Below, in pieces: positions 45,325 through 55,501 of a DNA stretch of 64,000 bases; position 1 is the stretch's first letter, and each line of letters begins with the position of its first letter. This DNA is from Ilyomonas sp963847085. Its GTDB lineage: Bacteria; Bacteroidota; Bacteroidia; Chitinophagales; Chitinophagaceae. The stretch spans positions 124,001-188,000 of the forward strand of contig CAWJYO010000007.1 in NCBI GenBank assembly GCA_963847085.1. Reading direction: 5' to 3'. A program made the translations under genes and the position numbers. The notes below the pieces were generated by a model. That model saw nothing but the letters and a program-made list of their open reading frames with translations, had not been told where the DNA came from and did not search any database.

Positions 45325-46629
45325 TTATAAAGCAGTCAACTGAACCGGCGCTTTACCCGTCTTTGCATTGTACAAAACATACGTACCCCTTTCATCTTTT
45401 TTTAGTTGCATTTTTAGTTCGTGGTTGTCTTGTATAATGCTGAGGTTTTTCCAACTCGCCGGTATATACGTTTTTAGGGTAAGCGGCACATTATAAATTT
45501 CTTCAGGTAGCGACTGAGAAAGTTGAACCGTGATCTTATTATCGCTTTTGGTTTGAGTAACAGTAGCGTGCATTCTTTCGCGTATATACTTTGCAACATC
45601 TTTGAATGTTGCAATCCACAGGTTATTTTCGTTTTGCCTGATATACTGAAAATAGGTAGTAAGCAACGTATCTGGTAAAGCTTCCCAACCCAACCCATTG
45701 ATACCATGATATACCAGCACAAGCCAGATATTAGTATGCGCAAGCGTAGTGTCAATATAAGATTTCATTTCCTCCAAACTTGTTTTGGAAAGCGGACCGC
45801 GTTGCCACTGCACATATTCTTTGTCGGATGAACCAGGGCTTGTTTTATAACCGCGATTGATTTCAAACAGGAAAGAATCCTTCATTCCATTGCGCAAAGC
45901 TTCATACGCAGGTAATCCATAGTGTAATGCACGTGGATGTTCAATGCCAAAAGGTATCTCCGCATCAAACGTGTACTCGCTACCCAAATGGTTTTTAATA
46001 TCTTCCTTGCTCTTATATAATTCGTAATTAATGTTCGCACTATCAAGAACGGCAAGGTGGGTGTGAGATACAGTATGACTTGCAAATTCATAACCTTTAG
46101 ATGCGTACAGCTTTATGTTGTCCCAGCTTAACCCCCTTTCTTGCGAAACTTCATCACTTAACTCAGCTCCAACTTTAAAAGAACCCTCTCTCGCTTTTTT
46201 ATACAGCGTATCCATTACTTTATACGCTTCATCAAGCTTTCCATCTTCAAAGTCAATAGCACTTTTGTCATAATAAGCATCGGCACCAATACGGTTCAGG
46301 TATTTTGCCGCTGATGCGCGTTCAAAATAGTTATTCACATTCGTAGGAATGGATTCCGTTTCCTTCATGATTTCGGGAACAGGTCTGCCAATAAATTTCG
46401 TAGGATAGTGTGAACCAATAATAGGACCGGTAATGATATAAAATGTGGCCCGCATTCCTAACCTTTCCATCACCGGCAGCATATATTTAAACTGGTTGCG
46501 GTTGCCATCATCATAAGTAATAGAAACAGCACCTTTTTTATCATCCTTCCATTTGGCAATTGTGGTTTGGCTCTGAGCTAATAATTGAAAAAAAATACAA
46601 CACAGTAAAATACATATCGCTTTCTTCAT
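45325..46629 (-). CDS. secreted polysaccharide deacetylase (NodB fold)
   Basis: A 434-residue protein with a signal peptide (1-20), a NodB homology domain (SITYDDGNRNQF near residue 37, HTVSHTHL near 187 with the metal His pair) and a C-terminal beta-sandwich of about 90 residues. It would remove N- or O-acetyl groups from an external polysaccharide. It stands 73 bases downstream of the GH20 hexosaminidase on the same strand, a sensible partnership on amino-sugar polymers. Confidence 0.85.
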   Translation of the reverse strand: MKKAICILLCCIFFQLLAQSQTTIAKWKDDKKGAVSITYDDGNRNQFKYMLPVMERLGMRATFYIITGPIIGSHYPTKFIGRPVPEIMKETESIPTNVNNYFERASAAKYLNRIGADAYYDKSAIDFEDGKLDEAYKVMDTLYKKAREGSFKVGAELSDEVSQERGLSWDNIKLYASKGYEFASHTVSHTHLAVLDSANINYELYKSKEDIKNHLGSEYTFDAEIPFGIEHPRALHYGLPAYEALRNGMKDSFLFEINRGYKTSPGSSDKEYVQWQRGPLSKTSLEEMKSYIDTTLAHTNIWLVLVYHGINGLGWEALPDTLLTTYFQYIRQNENNLWIATFKDVAKYIRERMHATVTQTKSDNKITVQLSQSLPEEIYNVPLTLKTYIPASWKNLSIIQDNHELKMQLKKDERGTYVLYNAKTGKAPVQLTAL

Positions 46630-46701
46630 GCTAAGAAATATAGAGTAACTAAAACGACTTTCTATGGCTAACGCGGTACAAGCTGCAGAATGATGATGAA
46701 C

Positions 46702-48610
46702 TTAATACACGTGATGCTTTTCATCAAGCCTCTGGCTCAACACTTCTTTTGTTATGTTGATCTGCTCACCAATGGGTTTTCCATTGCGGTAAGCAATTGC
46801 ATTTAAATAGGTGGTACCGTTCGGAAACTGAATGGGTTGCCCGGTAAACTTTTGTGAGAAGTTATCCGGGTTGGTATTATCAAACGTGTAATAAATGGTA
46901 AGGCCTTTTACTTCTGTTGAAAGGGTTACTCCGAAATCACTGTTCTTTATCCGCGCAGCTTTAAACACAACATTGTACATGCTTGTTGAATATTTCACCT
47001 GCGCTGCATCCAGGCGTGGAAACTGTTTTTCTAATCTTGTAATAAAATCATCCCAGTTTTTATTTGCCTTTGCGCTCCAGTAAACTTCAGCCAGGGCAAT
47101 GCCGCGAGGCCAGGTCATATATTCAGCATGCCGGAGTGTTGGAACAGATTCAGTCCACAAATTTCCCTGGCCGCCTAAAATCAATTTCTCATCAACGCTA
47201 TCAGGAACCGGTTCATAATGATAAGAATCAGACAAACGGCATAAACCGTATGTTGGAGGTTCGCCTGTTGGTTCAGCCTGGTATAAATCAAGATAACAAT
47301 AATCCCACGGCGTCATCACAACAGGATGCTTCATTTTTGCAGCAGCAATGCCGCCACTCATACCACGCCAGCTCATGACCGTTGCATCGGGTGCTAATCC
47401 ACCTTCCAGAATTTCATCCCATCCAATTAGTCTTTTTCCTTTTGATTCAACAATCTTTTCAACCCGCTTTACAAAATAGCTCTGTAATTCATCAACATCT
47501 TTTAAATGCTCAGTTGCCATTCTTTTTCTACACTTCGGGCAGGCATCCCAAAAGCCTTTGTACGCTTCATCGCCACCAATATGTATGTATTGATTCGGGA
47601 ACAGCGCTGCTATTTCTGTAAAAATTTTATCGAGCATGGTGAAAGATGAATCGTTGCCAATACACAAAACATTATCATTCCGTTCATAACCTCTGCCACC
47701 TGCACTAACAGAATAGGGCAACTGCGTACAACTCAGATTGGGATAAGCACTGATAAGAGCAAGACTGTGTGCGGGCACATCAATTTCAGGAAGAATGGTG
47801 ATGAAACGATCCTGCGCATATTGAATCATTTCTTTCATATCATCCTGCGTGTAAAAGCCGCCATCAGGTGTGGGCTCACCGGCAAGCGCCGGCATAAATG
47901 TTCCCCACCGGCCCGTGCGTTTCACGCGCCACGCGCCAACCTGGGTAAGCTGGGGTAAACTTTTTATTTCAATACGCCAACCCTGATCATCCGCCAAATG
48001 CAAATGCAATGTGTTGAATTTATAGCGCGCCATCTGGTCAATGTATGATTCTACTTCCTGCTTGGTAAAAAAATGCCGGCTCACATCAAGCATTAACCCA
48101 CGCCATCCAAAACGCGGTACATCTTTTATGTCAACACAAGGTATTGTCCATTGAACATTTGGCACTCGCAGTTACACTTTCAATGGAAGGTGGCAGCAAT
48201 TGCAAAACGGTTTGTAACCCGTAAAAAAGTCCGGCTGCTTTATTGGCGGTGATGGTTATGTTGGTTGGTGTTACTTTTAATAGATAGCCCTCATCCTGCA
48301 ATGAAGCATCCCTTTGTTTGTTTAGGGACAAGCTGATGCTGTTTTGGGATGATTGGGCTGTTGATAAACGATACCCTGTGGATGTTGCAACCATGCCCGT
48401 AAACCATTGTACCGTTTGTTTTACATCTGCATCCGGTGATGATGCTGTGATGGAAGTTGCATTGGAAAGAACAAAATGACCGCTATGCAGTTGCATACTT
48501 AATGGTTTGGGAATAATAGCGATCGGGTTATCAGCCTGTGCATCCGAAATAAAAACCGAGAGCAGAAGGATTAAAAAAAGGAAATTGTTTTTGTAAATGG
48601 CTTTTTTCAT
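46702..48610 (-). CDS. GH20 beta-N-acetylhexosaminidase, one frame break
   Basis: A secreted enzyme of about 635 residues releasing terminal GlcNAc or GalNAc. Signal peptide (MKKAIYKNNFLFLILLLSVF), GH20 N-terminal domain (AAGLFYGLQTVLQLLP), then the catalytic barrel: RGLMLDVSRHFF, LHLADDQGWRIEIK and the catalytic Asp-Glu pair in HIGGDEAYKGFW, followed by a C-terminal domain. One extra base near 48155 splits the frame between VTASA and NVQWTIPC; removing it restores the protein. The ATG at 48608-48610 is preferred over one three codons earlier. Confidence 0.9.
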
Positions 48611-48619
48611 CTGTATCAT

Positions 48620-48927
48620 TTTGTGAATCTAACCAAATGGCTTTTGGTGTAAATGTCGGGCAAAGAGGTTTGCTGCAGTTGCATCATTCTTTTGTTTTGA
48701 AATGCAAAACCTTCCATTCAAAAGTAAAGGTTATTGCAAGACGCGAGGGGCAACGGGATACGCAATCCTTGCTTTTTTTGATGCCTTTTTTGACAATTCA
48801 ATATTAAACAACCTCACCACAATCTTATTCAGTCAATTACGCAGCCTGTGTATGGCTTCTTACTGAGTAAGTCTGGTAGAAAATAATATGACTATTCGTA
48901 TTTCTAAACCATTAAAAAAAATGTAAT
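48620..48927. other. intergenic region without gene
   Basis: About 300 bases upstream of the GH20 gene, presumably with its promoter, although no TAnnTTTG box was found. It ends at the palindromic element 48928-49034. Confidence 0.4.
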
Positions 48928-49034
48928 CGTCACTGCGAGGCACGAAGCAGTCTATAGATGGCGGGAAGTGATAATGAGAAGTAGTAAAGAGCATAAATGA
49001 TAAAGCACAGATTGCTTCGTGCTTCGCAGTGACG
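48928..49034. repeat. 107-bp palindromic repeat element
   Basis: Arms of 22 bp at 48928-48949 (CGTCACTGCGAGGCACGAAGCA) written here as two parts CGTCACTGCGAG and GCACGAAGCA, and at 49013-49034, complementary with one mismatch. The core CACTGCGAGGCACGAAGCA is of a type widely dispersed in Bacteroidota and other genomes. It marks the left border of the restriction locus. Confidence 0.7.
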
Positions 49035-49228
49035 ACCATAAAATTCATGCAAAAACAAACGGGTTATTATATGCGGATTGTCAAATAAGTATAGAGCAGA
49101 TAACAGGAAACGTAGAGGTGATTTCAGCAAAAAGAGTCAGGAATTTACTGCACAAAATAAAAGAACAGAATTTTCTCATATACCCTTTCTCCCTTAGCTT
49201 TAGCACCAACAAATTCTGCTGCTCCATC

Positions 49229-52004
49229 GTGAACCAAAATCCCGAACAGATTGCGCGTGATGAAATAGACGAACAACTACAAGCCTCTGGCTGGATCGTA
49301 CAAAACAAAAATGCGGTAAACCTTTCAGCAGGTGTTGGCGTAGCGGTGCGCGAATATGCAACCGATATTGGTCCTGCCGATTATGTCTTGTTTGCCGATA
49401 AAAAACCAGTCGGTATTATCGAAGCGAAGCGGGCAGAAGAAGGCGTTCACTTAACGATGCATGAAGACCAAAGCGAAGGCTATGCATCGGCAAAACTAAA
49501 ATACCTGCAAAACCAAAAGCTGCCGTTTGTGTATGAAAGTACGGGAGAGATAACGCGCTTTACCGATTACCGCGATAGCAAGCCGCGTTCACGTCCCGTT
49601 TTCACGTTTCACCGGCCCGAAACATTTGTGCAATGGTGCAAAGAAGAAAAATCTTTGCGAACAAGATTGCATGACCTGCCCCTCTTACCAACCGCTGGTT
49701 TGCGCGATTGCCAGGTAAAAGCCATCAATCAATTGGAAGCCTCATTTAAAGAGGCAAAACCAAAAGCATTGATACAAATGGCAACCGGTTCGGGCAAAAC
49801 CTTTACTGCCATTACGTTCATTTATCGCTTATTAAAATGGGCAAAAGCAAAGCGCGTTCTTTTCCTGGTTGATACAAAGAACTTGGGCGAACAGGCCGAG
49901 CAGGAATTTATGGCTTACCTGCCCAATGATGACAACCGGAAGTTTACAGAACTCTATGGCGTAACGCGTTTGAAAAGCGGTTACGTTCCTTCCGATAACC
50001 AGGTGTACATCTCCACCATTCAGCGCATGTATTCGATACTGAAAGGAACGGAATTAGACGAAAGTGCAGAAGAAACAAACCCGAATGAATACAAAATGCG
50101 CGAACCGCCGCCCGTAACATACAATCCTAAAATCCCAATCGAGTTTTTCGACTTTATTGTAATAGATGAATGCCACCGCAGCATCTACAATTTATGGAAG
50201 CAGGTGCTCGATTATTTTGACGCATTTCAGGTAGGGCTAACGGCAACACCCGACAACCGCACATTTGGTTATTTTAATCAAAACCTGGTAAGCGATTATG
50301 GCTACGAGAAAGCGGTGATAGACGGTGTGCTGGTGCCGTACAATGTGTTTTCCATCGAAACAAAAATTACAAAGAACGGCGCTGCCATAGCGATAGGTGA
50401 AAGCGTGGACAAACGCGAACGCCTGACGCGCAAGAAATTCTGGGAAGCGGTGGATGAAGACATCGCCTACAGTGGTAAGCAGTTGGACAGAGACATTGTG
50501 AATTTGAGCACCATCCGCACGATTATAAAAGAGGTAAAACAAAACTTGCCCCAAATGTTTCCCGACCGCATTGACGGGGACGGAAAATTTGAAGTGCCAA
50601 AAACATTAATCTTTGCGAAAACCGACTCTCATGCAGAGGATATTATAGACATTGTGCGGGAAGAATGGGGCGAAGAAAACAAGTTCTGCAAAAAGATAAC
50701 CTACCAAAGCACAGAAGACCCGAAAACGGTGCTGGGACAGTTTCGCAACAATTATTACCCGCGCATTGCCGTAACGGTTGATATGATTGCCACCGGCACC
50801 GACATACGCCCGTTAGAAGTGCTTCTTTTTATGCGCGATGTAAAAAGCCGCAGCTATTATGAGCAGATGAAAGGCAGGGGCACGCGCACCTGCAGCCTTG
50901 AACAATTGAAAGCTACCGGCACACCATCGGCAAAATTTACCAAAGATCATTTTGTAATTATTGATGCCATTGGCGTGGAGAGCAGCCAGAAAACCGATAG
51001 CCGCCCACTTGGAGAAGCAACCCGGCATGAGCCTGAAAGATGTGCTGCAAAACGTAGCGATGGGCAACCGAAGCGAAGATATACTCACCACGCTTGCCAA
51101 CCGTTTGCTTCGTTTAGACAAACAAATTAACGATGCCGAAAAGGCGCAGTTTGCAAGGGAGGCCAACGGGCATACTATATCGCAGGTAGTAAGGGAACTG
51201 CTGACTGCCTACGACCCCGATGTGATAGAAACGGAAAAGACAAAAGTAAAAAAGGAAAGCCCCAATGCATCGCCTGCCGAGATAGAAAGAGAAGCGGGCT
51301 TATGGCACCAGCAAATGATTGAGAAGGCTGTTGCCGTGTTTGATAATAACCACCTGCGCGACTACATTGTGAATGTGCGCAAAAAATACGACCAGATTAT
51401 TGATGGCATCAATATAGACGAGATAACGAATAGAGGCTGGGTGAAAGACAGGGAGGGGGAAGCGGCGCTTACCATTGACCATTTTACGAAGTGGATAGAA
51501 GCGCATAAAGATGAAATAATGGCGCTGCAAATTTTTTATGCGCAGCCCTATCGTCGCCGTGAGCTTACCTACAGCATGATTAAAGAACTGTGTGAAAAGC
51601 TGAAAGAGGAACAACCGTTGCTCTCGCCTTTGTCGGTTTGGAGTGCTTATGAAAAAATGGGCAAAACCAAAGCTTCGCCGAAGAATGAACTGACGGCATT
51701 GGTGAGCTTACTACGCACAGTAAGCGGCATTGATGCGAGCTTAACACCCTATGATAAAACGGTGGATAAGAACTTCCAGGAATGGGTGTTTCAAAAGCAG
51801 GCAGGTGCAGTGAAGTTTACTGCTGAGCAAATGCAATGGCTCAGGATGATAAAGGATTATGTAGCCCAGAGCTTTCATGTGGACAGGGAAGATTTTGAAC
51901 TGGATCCGTTTAATAAAGCGGGTGGGCTGGGCAAGTTTTACCAGATGTTTGGAGCGGACTATGAAAAGATATTAGCGGAGTTGAATGAAGTGCTGGCAGC
52001 GTAA
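49229..52004 (+). CDS. hsdR: type I restriction endonuclease, HsdR subunit, one frame break
   Basis: The motor and nuclease subunit of a type I restriction-modification complex, about 924 residues. The N-terminal nuclease has Asp in ADYVLFADKKP and IIEAK; the helicase core has MATGSGKT (Walker A), IVIDECHRS (DEAH box), VGLTATP (motif III) and MKGRGTRTC (motif VI); the C-terminal helical domain ends in LNEVLAA. One extra base near 51009, between TDSRPL and EKQPGMSLK, breaks the frame. GTG at 49229 (VNQNPEQIARDEIDEQL) is the likely start, because the preceding 70 codons do not resemble HsdR. Its last codons are duplicated at 52745-52771. Confidence 0.9.
51977..52003 (+). repeat. left copy of direct repeat flanking the GxxExxY element
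   Basis: These 27 bases, the last codons of hsdR, recur exactly at 52745-52771. The similarity extends leftward to about 43 bases with a few changes and one gap. Confidence 0.85.
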
Positions 52005-52010
52005 GAATAA

Positions 52011-52716
52011 CGTCTAAACCTTGATTAAAAGGATAATTGGATTGCCTTGATTGGTTAAGATAAATCATGCTAATCCTTTAATCAGGCAAAATCATGGTTC
52101 AGACAATTCTTTTAATCAAGGTTCAGACAACGAGGTATTCAGACAATCATGAAAATCAGCGTTCATGTTATATGTAGAACAAACAAAGAAAATTATCGGA
52201 TGCGCAATGGAAGTACACAAGCGGTTAGGGAATGGCTTTCAGGAAGTGATTTATCAAAGAGCACTGGCAATAGAAATGAATATGGCAGGTCTTCAATTTG
52301 TAAGAGAATTGGAAATGCCCGTTTATTACAGAGACCAGTCAATAGGAAGCAGGAGGGTAGATTTCTTTGTAGAAGAAAAAATAATGGTAGAACTAAAAGC
52401 CATCATTAAACTGGAAGACGTTCATTTGGCGCAGGCAATGAATTATGTTGAGGCGTATAAAATGAAGATTGGCCTGCTAATCAATTTTGGGAGCAGAAGC
52501 CTTGAATTTAAAAGAGTGCATAATAACAAACAAAACCTTGATTCGTAGGATGATGGGATTAGCTTGATTAAGCAAGCAACTGGCATCGAAAACCCGTACC
52601 ATCAGGGTAATTCTCTTTGCCTGTCTGAACCCTGATTTTGCCGGATTATAGGATTAACATGATTTACCTTAACAAATCAAGGTAATCGTCTAATCCTTCC
52701 AATCAAGGTTCAGACA
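52011..52716 (+). mobile_element. putative mobile element carrying a GxxExxY gene between 95-bp inverted repeats
   Basis: The arms 52011-52105 and 52622-52716 are inverted copies; my hand alignment gives 80 of 95 matching positions. Each arm is itself bounded by a palindromic core (GTCTGAACC... and AATCAWGGTTCAGAC), and an additional core lies at 52114-52128. Between the arms is one gene, of the GxxExxY family. The whole unit is bracketed by a direct repeat of the hsdR 3' end (51977-52003 and 52745-52771), as expected for an insertion that duplicated its target. Confidence 0.6.
52165..52548 (+). CDS. GxxExxY family protein, predicted nuclease fold
   Basis: A 127-residue protein with the family-defining motif in LGNGFQEVIYQRAL (GxxExxY read as G-FQE-IY) and a PD-(D/E)xK-like core, RVDFFVEEKIMVELKAI (Asp, Glu-x-Lys). 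The family (PF13366) is widespread in Bacteroidota and has no established function; the fold suggests nucleic acid cleavage or binding. The gene lies between two 95-bp inverted repeats inside a restriction operon, so a role in movement or maintenance of that element is possible but unproven. Confidence 0.85.
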   Translation: MLYVEQTKKIIGCAMEVHKRLGNGFQEVIYQRALAIEMNMAGLQFVRELEMPVYYRDQSIGSRRVDFFVEEKIMVELKAIIKLEDVHLAQAMNYVEAYKMKIGLLINFGSRSLEFKRVHNNKQNLDS

Positions 52717-52744
52717 TGTAAGGAGGATTATGAAGGATATTAAG

Positions 52745-52771
52745 GGAGTTGAATGAAGTGCTGGCAGCGTA
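52745..52771 (+). repeat. right copy of direct repeat flanking the GxxExxY element
   Basis: Exact copy of 51977-52003, including the hsdR stop codon bases, now in non-coding sequence 21 bases before hsdS. Confidence 0.85.
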
Positions 52772-53420
52772 GGCTTTTAAATGTATTGAATTATGAATGA
52801 AAAGGAAACGATGAAGGAGTTGCCGGAAGGATGGAAATGGGTGAAGTTGGGTGAGGCATGTGAAAGAATAACTAAAGGAGGAACACCAACTACATATGGG
52901 TTTAAATTTCAAAACAGTGGCATTCGATTTTTAAAAATAGAGAATGTAAAAAACGGTAGAGTATCAGTAGATTCAATAAAAGATTTTATTTCTGAGGAAG
53001 CACATCAATACCAAAAGAAATCACAACTATGCGCGGGAGATTTATTGTTTTCCATTGCTGGAACGATTGGGGAAACATGTGCGATTATAGAAAACTATCT
53101 ACCAGCCAATACCAATCAAGCTTTTGCAATTATAAGAGGTGCACAAAAACATTTTGACTTAAAGTTCTTGCAATATCAATTGGAATCTTTTGTTGCAAAA
53201 ATCAAAGCAAAAGCAAGAGGAGGAGCTATGAACAATGTTTCTCTTGAAGATTTAAAAGGGTTCGATTCAATTCTTCCACCCAAACTCATCCAACAAGCCA
53301 TTGTCTCCAAAATAGAAGAACTGTTTAGTGAGATAGATAAAGGAATAGAAGGCTTAAAAACGGCACGGCAGCAATTGAAAACGTACCGGCAGGCTGTGTT
53401 GAAGTGGGCATTTGAGGGAC

Positions 53421-53548
53421 GTCTGAACCATGATTCTTATGATTCGCCTGATGAACATGACTTGAGTGTTGCAGCAGAACATGAAATGAACTACAAAGAA
53501 AAAACGGATCAGGATAATCACGATAATCTTTTCAATCATGGTTCAGAC
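53421..53548. repeat. palindromic repeat inserted in frame within hsdS
   Basis: GTCTGAACCATGATT (53421-53435) and its exact complement (53534-53548) bound 128 bases in the hsdS linker. The cores are the same as those in the arms of the GxxExxY element. The insert encodes a hydrophilic, Asp/His/Asn-rich stretch of about 43 residues without a stop codon. Confidence 0.75.
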
Positions 53549-53796
53549 AATGGCGCTTTGCCGGTAGGGTGGAAATGGGTAAAAACAAATGATGTAATTC
53601 ATACAATCAATAATGGTTATACACCAACTAAAGAATATTTATCTGAAGGCAGTGGCGAGATACCTTTTATAAAAGTATATAACCTGAACTTCGATGGCAC
53701 TCTAAACTTTACAAAGAACCCGACATTTATTCCAAAAGCCATTCATGATAAAGAATTAAAGCGATCAATCTGTTTTCCTGGAGATGTTTTAATTAA

Positions 53797-54738
53797 CGCA
53801 AGTTGCTAGTTAGTTATTAGTTAAGAAAGAAAGCAGAGCAAGGGATAGAGAATAATTTTGAGTTACCACACTTAAAATTAGTTTACCAATGCTCTGCGAG
53901 GATAAAATTATAGCTCTTTATTGTATCGTAGATAATTTAGTAAAAGGGATCGGTCACAAGGAAGATGTGCGTAGAAAAGTAAGTGATAGCGAAGTGATCA
54001 CGACAGCTCTTTGTGTCCTCTCTTTATTTTGGTGGTCATCAGGACAATGCCAGACACTTTATGCAAATGACAAAGATGATTCCAGGCATGCTTGACAAAA
54101 GCCGGTTTAACCGACGGTTGCATGGGGTAATGGATTTTGCTTTTCAATTTGTTTTACCAAATCGGTGATTTTGTATAAAGACGATGGCCGGTGCATCAGG
54201 GATTATGTGATTGATTCTTTTCCGGTGGCTGTCTGTGATAACATTCGCATCAGTTGCTCAAGGTTGCTAAAAGGAAAGCAATGGAGAGGCAAACAGGCAA
54301 GTATGCGCAGATATTTTTACGGTGTCAAGGTTCAAGTGTTGACGACAGCAAGTGGCATCCCGGTTGAGTTCTGCTTTGTGCCGGGTTGTGAAAGTGATGT
54401 CCAGGCACTCAGGAAACTGCCTTTAGCGGTAGCTGCTGAAAGCAAAATCTATGGGGATGCCGCTTATACCGATTATACCATAGAAGATGATATAAAGGAA
54501 GCAGACGGAATTGAATTGATGATACAGCGCAGGAGCAATGCAAAGAGAAAAGATGATCCTTGGATAAGGTTTATGAAAGAACAGATGAGAAAAGGAATTG
54601 AAACCACCTTTAGTGAAATTAAAGCCTTGTTTCTCAGAACCATTCATGCCGTAACCTTTAAAGGCTTTTTACTAAAACTCTCATTGTTTGTTATCGCTTT
54701 TACTTTTAATCAACTTGTGTAATAACTCGCAACTTGAA
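53797..54738 (+). mobile_element. IS982-like insertion sequence with 8-bp target duplication
   Basis: The target TTAATTAA occurs at 53789-53796 and 54739-54746. The ends are inverted: CGCAAGTTGCTAGTTA on the left, TTCAAGTTGCGAGTTA on the right strand-reversed (13 of 16 match). The 942-bp interior encodes an IS982-type transposase. Removing the element and one target copy restores the hsdS frame exactly (DVLINIVGPP). Confidence 0.88.
53889..54722 (+). CDS. IS982-family transposase, frame broken
   Basis: N-terminus MLCEDKIIALYCIVDNLVKG, then in a second frame FGGHQDNARHFMQM and KSRFNRRLHGVMDF, then YVIDSFPVAVCDNIRI, RRYFYGVKVQVLTT, KIYGDAAYTDYTIED and KGIETTFSEIKALF. The DDE residues lie in VIDSFPV, GDAAYTD and ETTFSEI. 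The frame breaks near 54020 and 54160, so as written the enzyme is not made in one piece. Confidence 0.75.
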
Positions 54739-55192
54739 TTAATTAATATCGTTGGTCCTCCACTTGGAAAAGTTTCTATTGTTTCCAATCAATATTCTGA
54801 GTGGAATATAAATCAGGCTATAGTAATGTTCCGACCTAATGAGAAAGTAACATCAAAGTACCTTTCTTATTTTATGCAAAACACAGTCACTATTAACTGG
54901 CTTGAAAATACCTCAAAAGCAACGGCGGGACAATGGAATGTAAAGGTTTCAACATGTAGAGAAATACCTTTCCCTTTTTGTTCGCTTGAAGAGCAAAAAC
55001 AAATCATTCAACAAATTGAAAACCGTCTTAGTGTAGCCGATAAAATGGAAGAAAGCATAACCCAAAGTTTGCAAAGGGCAGAGGTATTGCGGCAAAGTAT
55101 TTTAAAGAAAGCGTTTGAAGGAAAATTGGTGTAATTTAACTGCGTAGCAGTGTTATGTTTATAGACGTTTATAGGAAAACGATATTCATTTT

Positions 55193-55490
55193 AGCTCCGT
55201 AGGAGCGGCATGATAAACATATCGCACCGATGGTGCTATAAACAATATAACCTGGGTTCTATAAATATATCGCACCGATGGTGCTTAAACAACATAACTG
55301 TGTTCTATAAATATATCGCACCGATGGTGCTAAAAACAACATAATCTGGGTTCTATGAACATGTCGCTCCTGCGGAGCTTCAACAATATAACCTGTGTTC
55401 TATAAATATGTTGCACCGATGGTGCTTAACGGGGTAGCAGCAAAATGTCTATCAACAAGATCAAAACAAAAAACGTAGCTCTATAGGAGC
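55193..55490. repeat. REP-type palindrome array upstream of the RAYT gene
   Basis: Seven short hairpins follow one another: AGCTCCGTAGGAGC (55193), GCACCGATGGTGC at 55224, 55272, 55318 and 55413, GCTCCTGCGGAGC at 55366 and AGCTCTATAGGAGC at 55477. The five middle ones are spaced 46-48 bases apart, and the linkers are themselves repeats (AACAAYATAA, GTTCTATAAATAT), so this is not a CRISPR. Another GCTCCTACGGAGC follows the transposase gene at 55965-55977. Confidence 0.85.
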
Positions 55491-55501
55491 GATACAACAC
55501 A

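Larger units (their letters stand above)
52793..55134 (+). pseudogene. hsdS: type I specificity subunit HsdS, interrupted by an IS982-like element
   Basis: HsdS chooses the DNA sequence bound by the restriction complex. The first target recognition domain (ELPEGWKWVKLGEACERITK, then KGGTPTT) and central conserved region (SKIEELFSEIDKGIEGL, RQLKTYRQAVLKWAFEGRL) are intact. The second domain starts with LPVGWKWVKTNDVIHTINNG and is cut at 53796 in FPGDVLIN. It resumes at 54747 as IVGPPLGKVSIVSNQ and ends with LEEQKQIIQQIENRLSVADK and ILKKAFEGKLV. The 942-bp insertion has an 8-bp target duplication, so this is a true disruption. The linker also contains an in-frame palindromic repeat (53421-53548). 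A truncated one-domain HsdS might still be made. Confidence 0.88.

Noticed and set aside
55193..55490. Regularly spaced hairpins that look like a CRISPR array
   Set aside because: The sequences between the hairpins are repeats of each other rather than unique spacers, the stems come in two types, no cas gene is present, and a RAYT gene follows directly.
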